From: JBHJGS01 sp050331575
Lineage (GTDB): Bacteria > Pseudomonadota > Alphaproteobacteria > Sphingomonadales > Rhodothalassiaceae
Assembly: GCA_050331575.1 (NCBI GenBank)
Contig: JBHJGS010000021.1
Location: 1-64,000, forward strand
DNA: 64,000 nucleotides
Direction: 5' to 3'
This document shows positions 42,611 through 51,603 of this stretch, piece by piece (the stretch's first letter is position 1; the number at the start of each line of letters is the position of its first letter). The position numbers and the translations under genes were made by a program. The notes under the pieces are model-generated. The model saw only the letters and a program-made list of their open reading frames with translations. It was not told the DNA's origin and did no database searches.

Positions 42611-44826
42611 CCGTGCAACCGCTCGACCTTGGAGGGTTCCCACTGATCATAGCCTGGTTTGTATCGCTCCGCGCCGGCGATGCCAAAGCGCCTGGCCGCG
42701 CGCGCCGAGGCGCCGGTCAGCACCGTGCGCACCTTGACCCCGGCTTCTAGCAACAAACGCACCCCAGCCAGCACGTCGCGGACCCCAGCCCGGCGCCACC
42801 GCATCAAGAAGAGCGCCAGATCGCTGCTGCCGGCGATCCGCGCGCTGTGCGCAAAGGCGGTGACCGGCGGGCAATCCACCACGACCAGATCGAACGCATT
42901 GCGCAGGTCCAGCAACAATTGGTCCATCGCCTCAGACGCCAGGGCATCACGCGTGTCGCCGTCCAGCGTTTCGATGCCCAGTTGAGCAAAGGGCAGCGTG
43001 TCGGACCGGTGCACCGCCTCGTCGATGGCGAGACGGTTATGGATCAGGTCGACCAGCGTGGACGGCGGCGCACCCCGACCGCGCCGGCCGCCGTCGCAAT
43101 CCAGCAACAATGTGCTCAGGCCGGTCTGCGCCGCCTTTATCGCCAAGGCCGCGGCGGTGGTGGATTTGCCTTCACCGGCGCGGCCGGAAACGACGGCCAC
43201 GACCTGACCGGTCATGCCCCCGAACGCGACCGGCCGGCGCACTTGAGACAACAGCACGCGCACCGCCTCGCCATACGCGTCGGACCGCTTCAGCGCGTGA
43301 AAGGCCCGCTCCGTCGGCAATTTCCGGCGGCCCGGCGGCTTCGGCAAATGACCGCTAAACGGTGCATGCTCGGGCAGCCATTTCAACTGCGACAAGCGCG
43401 AGACGCGGCCGGACAGCCAATCGCGCAAGAGCGCCGCAATCAGCCCGGCGGCCAGGCTGGCGGCCAGCCCCAACACCAGCAACAGACCGCGGCGCGGGCC
43501 GGAGGCCTGCGTGGGTACATCCGCGCGGGAGATGATTTTCAGCGATGTCGGCACCGCCCGGCGATCCTCCACCTTGGCCAGCACCGCCTGTTGCTCCAGA
43601 AGCGAATTCAAAAGCGCACGCTTGGTCTCAGCGTCTCGCTCCAGCGCCTGCAGTGCTGCACTGTCGCGCGCACCGGCCCGCATCTCCTGGCGCAGGCCAG
43701 CAATCTCTTCGCGCAAGGATTCTTCTTGCTGGGCGCCGATGGACAGGTCCTGCTGCAGCCGATCCGCATAGCGGCGGGCTTCCCGCTGGATTTGGTCAGC
43801 AACCTCGTCCAACTGGGCGCGTGCGGCCTGGGCGGTGGGATGGCGGGTACCGTATGTCGCCTCAATCCGGCTCAGCTCGGCGCGGCCGCGGCTCAGTTCC
43901 TGCTCCAGCTGGGCCATTTTGTCGGTGTCGACGAAATAAATCAGGTCCTTCTCGCGGTCCGCCTTCAGCGCCGCCGTGACCTGCGTGTTCAACGCCAGCA
44001 ACGCGCCATGCTCGGCACTCATCTCGGTCAGTCGCGAGGTCAGCGCCTCGACCTGCTGAACCAGGAGCGAATTGTCGTCGCCGCGCAATTGGCCGGTCAC
44101 CGCGCGGCGCTCAGCGATGGCAGCTTCGATGCCGGAAATCTCGTCCAACACGGTGTCGATGCGCCCGGTCAGCCAGTCCGCCGCTTCGTCGGCCAGTTCC
44201 AAGTCCGAAGCGAAGCGCTTGGTCGTGTAGGTATCCAAAACCGCATTGGCGGCGGCGGCCGCCAATTGTGGATCCCGCGCGGTGAAGCGGATCTCGATCA
44301 CCCGCGAGCCGCCACGAATGCGCGTGCTCAACGCCTGCGCAAAGGCGCGGTAGACCGGTGCCGGGATGGCCTCGGGGTCATCCACCAAGATCGGCACGGG
44401 GCCCCGGTCAGGGCCCGCCAGCCAGTGCTTCAGGGGCGTCAGAAGCGGCGCGATCCAACGCTCAACCGGGCCCGCCGGTCGCTCAGGCGCCAGGGCGGGG
44501 TTGAAATCGGGATGCGCGACCAGGTCAAGCGCGCGGATCACCGTCTCGGCGACCTCGCGAGAGCGGATGATCTCCATCTCGCTCAACAGCGCGCGATCCT
44601 CGTCAGAAATCACTTCCACCGGGCCCTGGAGCGCCGAGACGCGGCTTTCCCGGGCATCCACCAACAGCAAGGCGACACCGGCATAGGCATCTGGCAGGCG
44701 CATCACCATAGCCGCGACAAGCAGGGTTCCCAGCCCAGCCACCGCAACCACGGTCAGCAACCGATCGCGCAGGGTGGCGGCCAGATCCGCCAGATCGTCC
44801 AGCGGACTGCGCGCAAGGTCGGTCAT
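42607..44826 (-). CDS. Wzz/BY-kinase-type chain-length and export regulator
   Basis: A 739-residue protein. A membrane helix at about 25-45 is followed by a Wzz-type periplasmic coiled coil (MAQLEQELSRGRAELSRIEATYG) and a second helix (RRGLLLVLGLAASLAAGL). The cytoplasmic ATPase has Walker A (VVSGRAGEGKSTTA), A' (TLLLDCDGG) and Walker B (FDLVVVDCPPV). The usual C-terminal tyrosine cluster is missing; only two Tyr lie in the last 30 residues. Start by ATGA overlap with the upstream glycosyltransferase gene. It should set chain length and link polymerisation to the outer-membrane exporter. Confidence 0.9.
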   Translation of the reverse strand: MTDLARSPLDDLADLAATLRDRLLTVVAVAGLGTLLVAAMVMRLPDAYAGVALLLVDARESRVSALQGPVEVISDEDRALLSEMEIIRSREVAETVIRALDLVAHPDFNPALAPERPAGPVERWIAPLLTPLKHWLAGPDRGPVPILVDDPEAIPAPVYRAFAQALSTRIRGGSRVIEIRFTARDPQLAAAAANAVLDTYTTKRFASDLELADEAADWLTGRIDTVLDEISGIEAAIAERRAVTGQLRGDDNSLLVQQVEALTSRLTEMSAEHGALLALNTQVTAALKADREKDLIYFVDTDKMAQLEQELSRGRAELSRIEATYGTRHPTAQAARAQLDEVADQIQREARRYADRLQQDLSIGAQQEESLREEIAGLRQEMRAGARDSAALQALERDAETKRALLNSLLEQQAVLAKVEDRRAVPTSLKIISRADVPTQASGPRRGLLLVLGLAASLAAGLIAALLRDWLSGRVSRLSQLKWLPEHAPFSGHLPKPPGRRKLPTERAFHALKRSDAYGEAVRVLLSQVRRPVAFGGMTGQVVAVVSGRAGEGKSTTAAALAIKAAQTGLSTLLLDCDGGRRGRGAPPSTLVDLIHNRLAIDEAVHRSDTLPFAQLGIETLDGDTRDALASEAMDQLLLDLRNAFDLVVVDCPPVTAFAHSARIAGSSDLALFLMRWRRAGVRDVLAGVRLLLEAGVKVRTVLTGASARAARRFGIAGAERYKPGYDQWEPSKVERLHG

Positions 44827-45791
44827 ACCGGTGTCTCCTGGGCTTGCTCTTGTTCCGGCGGGCGGTTGTCCGGCCCCTGGCCGGTCATGAGCCGGCGCAG
44901 GCGCCGCCGCGCAGACACCGGCAGCAGCCATTGCAGAGCAAAAAAGCTCAGATCCATCAGCCGCGGCCGGCCATGGTTCAACGCGATGCCGAGCAGCCGA
45001 CGCGCCTGGCGCCAATCGCCGCGCTCGACCAAGGCGCCATTGACCACTTGCAGCATCAGTCCGGCATAGGCGCGCGGCGACAGCGTGCGTCGCTGCGCCA
45101 GCGCCCAGCGGATCGACGCCTGCATCTGGTGCTGATTGCTCAAGGACGCGCGTTTGAACTCGGTGTAGTGGCGCACCAGCGGTTCTGATGCGATCACCAG
45201 GCGAGCACTGCCACGCTCGCAGCAGTCCAGCAGCCAGTCCCAATCCTCATGCGCGACCGGGCGTTGCGGGTGCGCCAGCATCAGCGCGCGCGGACACAGG
45301 ATCGACGAGGCCTGCACAAAGCTTTCGCCCTTGAACAGGGAGCGGCGGCAGAACAGATAGTCGCCGACACGTTCGCCCGGACGCGGCAGCCGGCGCGGCC
45401 AAACATAAAGCCCCGACGGTGTCACCACATCGGAGCGACACGACACGATCAGGTCGCTCCCACCGATCGCGTCAGCCAACGCCATCTGGCGCGCCAGCTT
45501 GGTCGGATACCAAAGATCGTCATCATCGAGAAACGCGACCCATTCCGTCTCGGCCGCTTCGGCGCCATGGCTTCGGCAATATGCCGGTCCACGATTTTCC
45601 GACAGGGCGAGCGCCTGCACCGGTTGGTCACTATAACCGTCTACGACGGCGCGGCTCTCCGGATCGGCCGGGCCGTCGATGACCACCAACACGCGGACGT
45701 CCACGCCGTCTTGGGCCAGCACCGAGTCGATCGCCCGCCGCAACAGCGCCGGCCGCCCCCGGGTCGGGATGATCGCAGTCACCGGCGTCAT
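44823..45791 (-). CDS. Glycosyltransferase family 2
   Basis: A 322-residue GT-A enzyme: VTAIIPTRGRPALLRRAIDS at the N-terminus, metal-binding EWVAFLDDDDLW, and HEDWDWLLDC in the acceptor region. It transfers a sugar to the lipid-linked unit on the cytoplasmic side. ATGA overlaps at both ends place it firmly inside the minus-strand operon between WecG and the Wzz-kinase. Sugar not readable. Confidence 0.9.
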   Translation of the reverse strand: MTPVTAIIPTRGRPALLRRAIDSVLAQDGVDVRVLVVIDGPADPESRAVVDGYSDQPVQALALSENRGPAYCRSHGAEAAETEWVAFLDDDDLWYPTKLARQMALADAIGGSDLIVSCRSDVVTPSGLYVWPRRLPRPGERVGDYLFCRRSLFKGESFVQASSILCPRALMLAHPQRPVAHEDWDWLLDCCERGSARLVIASEPLVRHYTEFKRASLSNQHQMQASIRWALAQRRTLSPRAYAGLMLQVVNGALVERGDWRQARRLLGIALNHGRPRLMDLSFFALQWLLPVSARRRLRRLMTGQGPDNRPPEQEQAQETPV

Positions 45792-46549
45792 GACCGGGGC
45801 TCCTGTTCGTCAAGGATCGACCGACCCGGCTCCATCAGATGGGCGAAGAAAACCGGGATACCGATCAGATAGCGGCGCGCCAGGCGCCGCGGTTCCCGGC
45901 TCAGGCGATAAAGCCATTCCAGACCGATGCGCCGCAGCGGCTGTGGCGCGCGCGGATGGCGGTCGGCCAGAAAGTCCAGAATGGCTCCACCGTTCACGAT
46001 CAAGCACGGAAACGGCAGCCTGGTCTGCAGGCAGGCAGCCACGCGTTCCTGCCGGGGCATGCCCATCCCCAGCACCACGATCTCAGGACGGGCCGCAGCG
46101 ATCGCCGGATAATAGGCCTCAGCCGGTTCAAAGCCGGATAGCGTGCCGACAAGCCGATGCCCGTCTCTTGCCAGGCGGTCGGCGGCCCGGCTGAGCCACG
46201 GCTCCTCCGTGCCGCACAGCAGAATACGGCAGCCACGGCGAGCCGCCAGCAGGCGGGGAATGAAATCCGTGCCGTTGAGATTGGCCCCGGCGCGACGACC
46301 CAGCACAGCGCAGGCCAGTTTCACGCCGATGCCGTCGCGCAGCAGCAGATCCGCTGCCGCCAGATCGCGTGCGAACACCGGTTGGCCGGCGGCCAAATTG
46401 GCCGCGTGTTGATTGAAAAAGCTGATCACCGCGGGGCCGGTGCGGCCCAGCGGCTCCATATGCCGCAGGGCAGCCTCGGCTGAGTCGAAGCTATCGACCC
46501 GGGCGATCAGGGCCCTCAGCGCGCGCCCGCCTCGTGCCGACCCGGCCAT
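45788..46549 (-). CDS. WecG/TagA/CpsF family glycosyltransferase
   Basis: A 253-residue GT26 enzyme: VISFFNQHAANLA, LLRDGIGVKLA, LNGTDFIPRL, VLGMGMPRQE, and the C-terminal GLEWLYRLSREPRRLARRY. Family members add N-acetylmannosamine or its uronic acid as the second sugar on the lipid carrier. With wecB in the same locus, UDP-ManNAc is a plausible donor. The start ATG overlaps the stop of the initiating transferase (TGATG). Confidence 0.92.
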   Translation of the reverse strand: MAGSARGGRALRALIARVDSFDSAEAALRHMEPLGRTGPAVISFFNQHAANLAAGQPVFARDLAAADLLLRDGIGVKLACAVLGRRAGANLNGTDFIPRLLAARRGCRILLCGTEEPWLSRAADRLARDGHRLVGTLSGFEPAEAYYPAIAAARPEIVVLGMGMPRQERVAACLQTRLPFPCLIVNGGAILDFLADRHPRAPQPLRRIGLEWLYRLSREPRRLARRYLIGIPVFFAHLMEPGRSILDEQEPRS

Positions 46550-48018
46550 CAGTAGGCGTTCCGCGTGGTCAAGAGCGACACCAGGGTCGCCACGATGATG
46601 CGCAGATCGAAGGCAAGGGACCAATTATTGACATAATGCAGATCGAATTCGACGCGCCGGCGCGCCTTCTCCAGCGTGTCGATTTCACCGCGCAGGTCAT
46701 TGACCTGAGCCCAGCCCGTGATGCCGGGCTTGACCCGATGGCGCGCGGCATAGCCACGCACGGCATGGAAGTAATAATCTTTGCCAACCCGCATCGACAC
46801 GGCATGCGGACGCGGTCCCACCACCGACATTTCGCCACGCCAGACATTAATCAACTGCGGCAGTTCATCAATGCTTGTGCGGCGGATCAAGCGGCCCACC
46901 CGGGTTACGCGCGGGTCTCCCTTGACGGTTCGGGCGGCACCGGAGACATCCTGCCGGTCGACATACATCGACCGGAATTTCAACACCTCGATCGGCTCAT
47001 TGTTAAAGCCGAAACGCTGCTGGCGGAACAGCACCGGACCGGGGCTTTCCAGCTTGATGGCCAGGGCAATCATGGCGAACACAGGCGCCAGCACAATCAG
47101 CGCAAGACCGGAGATGAGCTTATCCTCAAGGGCCTTGGCCAGCGCGTGCCAGTCCTTCATCGGGCGGTCCCAAACACTCAAGGTCGGCAGCGCGCCGACC
47201 AGGGCGACCCGGCGTTCAGGCAGGTCAAAGCCGATCAAGTCCGGGGCGATGCGCACATCCACCGCCACCTCCTCCAACTGCGCGATCAGGCTGCGCAAGC
47301 GGTCGCGCGCTGACCAGGGCAGCGCCAGGACGACGGTATCAACCCGTCCGCGCCGGGCATCGGCGATCAGGCGGGCGGCCGTGCCGCGCACCGCCAGGCC
47401 TTCCAGGGCGGCGGCCCGGCGGCCAGGACCGCGATCGTCGTAAACCCCCACCAGTCGCTGAAACGGGCAGCGATGCTCGGCCATATGGCGGGCGAACAGG
47501 CGGCCATGCTCGCCGGCGCCGACAATGGCGATCCGCTCGCCCAACTGTCCCGCCAGGGTCAGCCGGGTTAAGGATTGGGCAAACCATAGCCGCACGAGGA
47601 TCAGGCCAACAGCCCCGCCCAGCCACCAGCCGAACAAGAAGACCCGGGAGAATTGACTGGACATCTTTAGCGCGAAGCCCAGCAGCACCAGCGCCGCCAG
47701 GGCCAAGGTCCAATGGCTGATGACGCGCCAGAAGCGCCGGTTCAGCCGGCGCAGCCGAGCCAGGCTATATTCGCCGCTGAGATAGTGGCTGAGGCCAAAG
47801 ATCATCACGCCAAGAGCGATGACCACGGCATAGCGGCTGGCCAGCTCCGGACCGGCGGGGCCGACATAAGCCGCCCACCAGCCCAGACCGACCAGGCTTG
47901 TGACCGCCAGGTCGGCCAAGATCAGGAATCCAAGAACCAAGCCCGGCGAAACCGGCGGCTCTGCCGCGTGAACCGCCGCCGCGCGCCGGGCGCCGGCTGC
48001 GCGCGCTGTGTCGTTCAT
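46549..48018 (-). CDS. Undecaprenyl-phosphate sugar phosphotransferase (WcaJ/ExoY type)
   Basis: A 489-residue initiating phosphoglycosyl transferase. Four N-terminal membrane helices (about 30-150) and a Rossmann-like segment (RIAIVGAGEHGRLFARHM) precede the catalytic domain: KLESPGPVLFRQQRFGFNNEP, FKFRSM-like LKFRSMYVD, RTSIDELPQLINV, VVGPRPHA and KPGITGWAQVN. It loads the first sugar phosphate onto undecaprenyl phosphate. ATG 48018 has GGAGCT upstream. It is the first gene of the six-gene minus-strand operon. Confidence 0.94.
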   Translation of the reverse strand: MNDTARAAGARRAAAVHAAEPPVSPGLVLGFLILADLAVTSLVGLGWWAAYVGPAGPELASRYAVVIALGVMIFGLSHYLSGEYSLARLRRLNRRFWRVISHWTLALAALVLLGFALKMSSQFSRVFLFGWWLGGAVGLILVRLWFAQSLTRLTLAGQLGERIAIVGAGEHGRLFARHMAEHRCPFQRLVGVYDDRGPGRRAAALEGLAVRGTAARLIADARRGRVDTVVLALPWSARDRLRSLIAQLEEVAVDVRIAPDLIGFDLPERRVALVGALPTLSVWDRPMKDWHALAKALEDKLISGLALIVLAPVFAMIALAIKLESPGPVLFRQQRFGFNNEPIEVLKFRSMYVDRQDVSGAARTVKGDPRVTRVGRLIRRTSIDELPQLINVWRGEMSVVGPRPHAVSMRVGKDYYFHAVRGYAARHRVKPGITGWAQVNDLRGEIDTLEKARRRVEFDLHYVNNWSLAFDLRIIVATLVSLLTTRNAY

Positions 48019-48536
48019 GATCAGCTCCGTCCCATAAAAGACCATACAAATTGCTGATCGCCTTGTTGGTCTTGCCCCCTTCTCAGCTGCACCGGGGCCG
48101 CGCAGCTTTATGTGCACTGCACCGTGATGCCCAATTCCAGCGTCTCCGTGACGAAATGGGGCGTAAAGGCGGCAATTCGCTGCCACGATCGATGCAATTG
48201 AGCGGGTATATTTTGCAGCGCAGCATAACTGAACGCAGTTAACCCCCTGAATAGGCTTACTTGGCGCCAAATATGCAATCTCTCAAGCTTTGTGACATTT
48301 GCCACAGTTGCGCCAAAAGAATGACATAACGAAGACACCCAAGATCATTCTTTGACATGTACATCCGTGAAACAGAAACCGATTATACGCCGTTGATTTC
48401 CTTGAAGAGCCGCCGTTGAGGCGCGACTCTGGTCTTACAGTGATCTTAAGCTATGTCGCGGGTCTGCCCTGTTTGTGTCGTGGTTCAGCCATAATCGTCC
48501 GGGCATCTGGCGCTGCTTCAAGCCCAAGGGATCAAG
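48019..48536. promoter_or_regulatory. 518-bp divergent control region of the EPS locus
   Basis: Lies between the initiating transferase (minus) and the Wza-like gene (plus). It is clearly A/T-richer than the genes around it and shows no coding sequence. A TTGACA at 48352 has no well-spaced -10 box. By position it should hold promoters for both operons; operators were not recognised. Confidence 0.55.
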
Positions 48537-49112
48537 ATGATCAGACTGCTTCGCTGTGCGATCAAACCGGCGGCCCTGGTGGTCCTCCTCTGCCTCGTGT
48601 TGAGCGGTTGCGCCGGGCCCAGCGGGGGCACGCTGCCGCCGGTGCCGGCCGGTGCCTATCGGCTCGACGCGGAGGACAGAGTGCGCGTCACCGTCTTTGG
48701 CCAGCCGGATCTCAGCGGCACGTACCGCATCGATAGTGCCGGCAGTGTCGCCATGCCGCTGATCGGCACGGTGTCGGCGCGCGGGCTCACCGAACAGCAA
48801 TTGGAACAAGCCTTGGTCACGCGGTTTGCACAGGGCTTCCTGCGTGAGCCGCAAGTGTCGGTGGAGGTGGCCGAATATCGTCCCTTTTATATTCTGGGCG
48901 AGGTGCGGCAGCCAGGGCAGTACAGCTATGCCCCTGGCATGACCGTGTTGAGCGCAATTGCCGTGGGCGGCGGCTACACCTACCGTGCGCGCAAGGATCG
49001 TGTGGTCATCGCCCGGCGCACCGCCGAGGGCGAGATATTGGAGGCGGCCGTCGCTCCCACCACCCCGATCCAACCCGGCGACGTGATCACCATTCGCGAG
49101 CGGGTATTTTGA
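48537..49112 (+). CDS. Wza-like polysaccharide export lipoprotein
   Basis: A 191-residue protein with a lipoprotein signal (VLLCLVLSGC, lipidated Cys about residue 25). It has the Poly_export domain (YRLDAEDRVRVTVFGQPDLS, SVAMPLIGTVSARGLT, VSVEVAEYRPFYILGEV) and one SLBB domain (PGQYSYAPGMTVLSAIAVGGG). It is much shorter than Wza, lacking extra SLBB domains and the C-terminal helix that forms Wza's outer-membrane pore. Its stop overlaps the start of a beta-barrel gene, which may provide that pore. Confidence 0.9.
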   Translation: MIRLLRCAIKPAALVVLLCLVLSGCAGPSGGTLPPVPAGAYRLDAEDRVRVTVFGQPDLSGTYRIDSAGSVAMPLIGTVSARGLTEQQLEQALVTRFAQGFLREPQVSVEVAEYRPFYILGEVRQPGQYSYAPGMTVLSAIAVGGGYTYRARKDRVVIARRTAEGEILEAAVAPTTPIQPGDVITIRERVF

Positions 49113-50329
49113 TCCGCGCCGCAGCGGCGCTGGCGACGGGCTTGCTGGCATCGGCCCCGACCCTCGCCGGTCCGCCGGTGCCGGCTCCGGGCAATGCGGT
49201 GCTGAACCGCATACACCCGGAAGTCGATCCAAAAGGTGTCCCTTTGGGCGCGGGCTGGCGCCTGTTTCCCGACCTTGAGGTCGTCGAGCGTTATGACGAC
49301 AATATCTTTTCAGATCCGGAGATCGAGCGGGCTGACGCGATCACACTGGTTCGCCCATCGCTCAGCCTGCTCGGCGATTTTCAGGCCGGATCGGTCGAGG
49401 CCGAAGCCTATGGCGATTTGGAATTCTATGCCGACAATCCCGGCGAGAATGTCCAGGATTTCGGGGCCCTGGCGCGCTTCGAGTCGCGCAGCGAGCGCCG
49501 TCATTCAATCGCGCTGACCGCCGCGTTCGACCGCCGGGCGGAGGATCGCGGCGACCCGGAAGAGGCCGAAGTGGCCAGCCGCAGCCAGGCCGATATCCTG
49601 CGCGGCGAGGCGCTGTACCGCTATCGCGGCGGTGTCTTGCGCGGCGAACTGCTGACCGAGGTCCGGCGTTTGAGCTTTCTGCGCGCAGCCGACCAGGACC
49701 GCGACCGGGTGGCTTTCCGCGTGGCGCCGCGGCTGGGCGTGGCCTTGGGCAGTGGGCTGCGGCTCTTCGCCGGGCCCAGCTATGAGCAGATCCGGTTTGA
49801 GCAGGATATCGATGATCTGGGCTTCAATCGCGATCGCGAGGAGACCGGCGGCAGCCTGATCGCCCGGCTTGATGGCGGCGGGCTTTATCGCGCCGAGCTT
49901 CTGGTCGGGGCGCGCCACGTCGCCAATGATGATCCTGCATTCGAGGATTTCACATTGGTGGAAAGCCGGGCGACGGTCGATTGGCTGCCAAGCAATCTGA
50001 CGGCGGTCACGCTGGTCGGCGAGCGGGTCACCCGGTCCACCACCCAGGCCGCGTCCTCCGCGCGCATCGACAGCAGCGTCAGCCTTTTGATCGCCCACGA
50101 GTTGCGCCGCACTCTGCTGATCACACCCAGCGCCCGCTACACCCGTCAAGCCTTTCAAGGCATTGCCCGCGACGACGATCTGGTCGAGGCGGGCGTGACA
50201 CTGGACTATCGGCTCAACCGCAATGTCGGCCTGGTATTCGATTATTTGTTCACCCGGCGTGAGTCCACGCTTGCGGCGGAAAGCTTCAGCCGGCACCGGG
50301 TCACGCTGGGGCTGCGGCTCAGCCTTTAG
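49109..50329 (+). CDS. Outer-membrane beta-barrel protein of the EPS export unit
   Basis: A 406-residue protein. The TTG start at 49109 overlaps the Wza-like stop. The signal peptide (AAAALATGLLASAPTLAG) is followed by alternating amphipathic strands throughout (LFPDLEVVERYDDNIFSD, RHRVTLGLRLSL at the end), a pattern of outer-membrane barrels near BBP2/TIGR03016-like families. The ERYDDNIFSD motif parallels QSYSDNLFLAPD in the fused protein at 51604-53649. The likely job is an outer-membrane conduit for the polymer; not shown by homology alone. Confidence 0.78.
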   Translation: MIRAAAALATGLLASAPTLAGPPVPAPGNAVLNRIHPEVDPKGVPLGAGWRLFPDLEVVERYDDNIFSDPEIERADAITLVRPSLSLLGDFQAGSVEAEAYGDLEFYADNPGENVQDFGALARFESRSERRHSIALTAAFDRRAEDRGDPEEAEVASRSQADILRGEALYRYRGGVLRGELLTEVRRLSFLRAADQDRDRVAFRVAPRLGVALGSGLRLFAGPSYEQIRFEQDIDDLGFNRDREETGGSLIARLDGGGLYRAELLVGARHVANDDPAFEDFTLVESRATVDWLPSNLTAVTLVGERVTRSTTQAASSARIDSSVSLLIAHELRRTLLITPSARYTRQAFQGIARDDDLVEAGVTLDYRLNRNVGLVFDYLFTRRESTLAAESFSRHRVTLGLRLSL

Positions 50330-50369
50330 AGCAACACGCGCGCCTCATAGACCGCAGGCCTTTTCCTCT

Positions 50370-50393
50370 GATCCATCGCGATCGCGATGGATC
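50370..50393. repeat. Perfect 24-bp palindrome downstream of the barrel gene
   Basis: A fully self-complementary sequence centred on GCGATCGC, 41 bases past the barrel stop and 98 bases before wecB. A T-run of four lies on its 5' side. It could act as a hairpin in the transcript or a protein-binding site. The half-site GCGATGGATCGGAT also occurs on the minus strand near 14725-14740. Confidence 0.8.
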
Positions 50394-50491
50394 GGATCCC
50401 GCCCGAAACGGCTGCAATCGCGGCCATTGTCATCGCCGCTGTCAGCCCATATGCAGAAGCCGCCTTCAGCCCTGCCGCCCGGACGCCCGCC

Positions 50492-51592
50492 ATGCCGACG
50501 CCGAAGATCATCCACCTGATTGCCGCTGCGCGGCCCAATTTCATGAAAATCGCGCCCTTGTATCACGAACTGGCCCGGCAGGACTGGTGCGTGCCCAAGA
50601 TCGTGCACACCGGCCAACATTACGACGCCAACATGTCGGATGCCTTTTTCCAGGATCTGCGTCTGCCCAAGCCGGATTTTCATCTGGGCGTGGGCTCGGG
50701 TGGACACGGCGAGACCACCGGGCGCGTGATGATCGAATATGAGAAGATCGCGCTAGAGCACCAGCCCGACTGGATCGTCGTGGTCGGCGACGTTAATCCG
50801 ACACTGGCCTGTACCCTGGTCGGCGTCAAACTCGGGCGTCCGGTGGCGCATCTGGAAGCCGGCTTGCGCAGCGGTGACCGGACCATGCCCGAGGAAATCA
50901 ACCGCGTCGCCACCGATGCCATTGCCGATGTGTTGTGGACGCCTTCCCCGGACGGCGATGCCAATCTCACCGCTGAAGGCGTCCCGGCCGAGCGGATCAG
51001 CCGGGTCGGCAATATCATGATCGACAGTTTCGAATTGATGCGGCCGGCAATTGAGCAGGCGAACAGCGCTGCGGCCTTGGGCCTTGAGCCGGGTGGCTAT
51101 GGCGTGGTGACACTGCACCGGCCATCCAATGTTGACCGAGTGGAAACGCTGCAGGTGCTGGTCGACCAATTGATCGCCGTCGCTGAGGATTTGCCGCTGG
51201 TGTTTCCAGTGCATCCGCGCACTCGCGCGCGCCTGACCGCCTTTGGCCTGCTTGACCGGCTTGAAGCGGCCGCGCACGTCCAGCTGTTGGAGCCGCAGGG
51301 ATATATTGCTTTCATGAGCCTGGTGGTGACGGCCAAATTGGCGATCACCGATTCCGGCGGCCTGCAGGAGGAGACGACCTATTTGGGCATTCCCTGCCTG
51401 ACCGTGCGGCCGAATACCGAACGGCCGATTACGATCAGCGACGGCACCAACCGCCTCGTCACCCCCGCCGATCTGTCCGCGCAAGGCCGCGCGGCGATGG
51501 CCGGAGACTGGCGCACCGGCACCAAACCGGACTTGTGGGACGGCCACACCGCCGGCCGCGTCGCCGCAGATCTGAAACGTCGCGCCGGTTAG
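50492..51592 (+). CDS. wecB: UDP-N-acetylglucosamine 2-epimerase (non-hydrolysing)
   Basis: A 366-residue enzyme making UDP-ManNAc from UDP-GlcNAc. PKIIHLIAAARPNFMKIAPL, VHTGQHYDANMSDAFF, HLEAGLRSGDRTMPEEINR and ITDSGGLQEETTYL are diagnostic. Start 50492 matches the family N-terminus; upstream in-frame sequence includes the palindrome. It supplies the probable donor for the WecG/TagA-like transferase. No UDP-ManNAc dehydrogenase (wecC) is in the window. Confidence 0.95.
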   Translation: MPTPKIIHLIAAARPNFMKIAPLYHELARQDWCVPKIVHTGQHYDANMSDAFFQDLRLPKPDFHLGVGSGGHGETTGRVMIEYEKIALEHQPDWIVVVGDVNPTLACTLVGVKLGRPVAHLEAGLRSGDRTMPEEINRVATDAIADVLWTPSPDGDANLTAEGVPAERISRVGNIMIDSFELMRPAIEQANSAAALGLEPGGYGVVTLHRPSNVDRVETLQVLVDQLIAVAEDLPLVFPVHPRTRARLTAFGLLDRLEAAAHVQLLEPQGYIAFMSLVVTAKLAITDSGGLQEETTYLGIPCLTVRPNTERPITISDGTNRLVTPADLSAQGRAAMAGDWRTGTKPDLWDGHTAGRVAADLKRRAG

Positions 51593-51603
51593 AAGCGCGC
51601 CGT

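Noticed and set aside
42847..45069. 740-codon open frame antisense to the Wzz/BY-kinase gene
   Set aside because: It is a high-G+C shadow frame; its translation has no family resemblance while the opposite strand has clear Walker motifs.
48352..48388. TTGACA and TTATAC as a sigma-70 promoter for the Wza-like gene
   Set aside because: The spacing is 25 bases, too long for a standard promoter.
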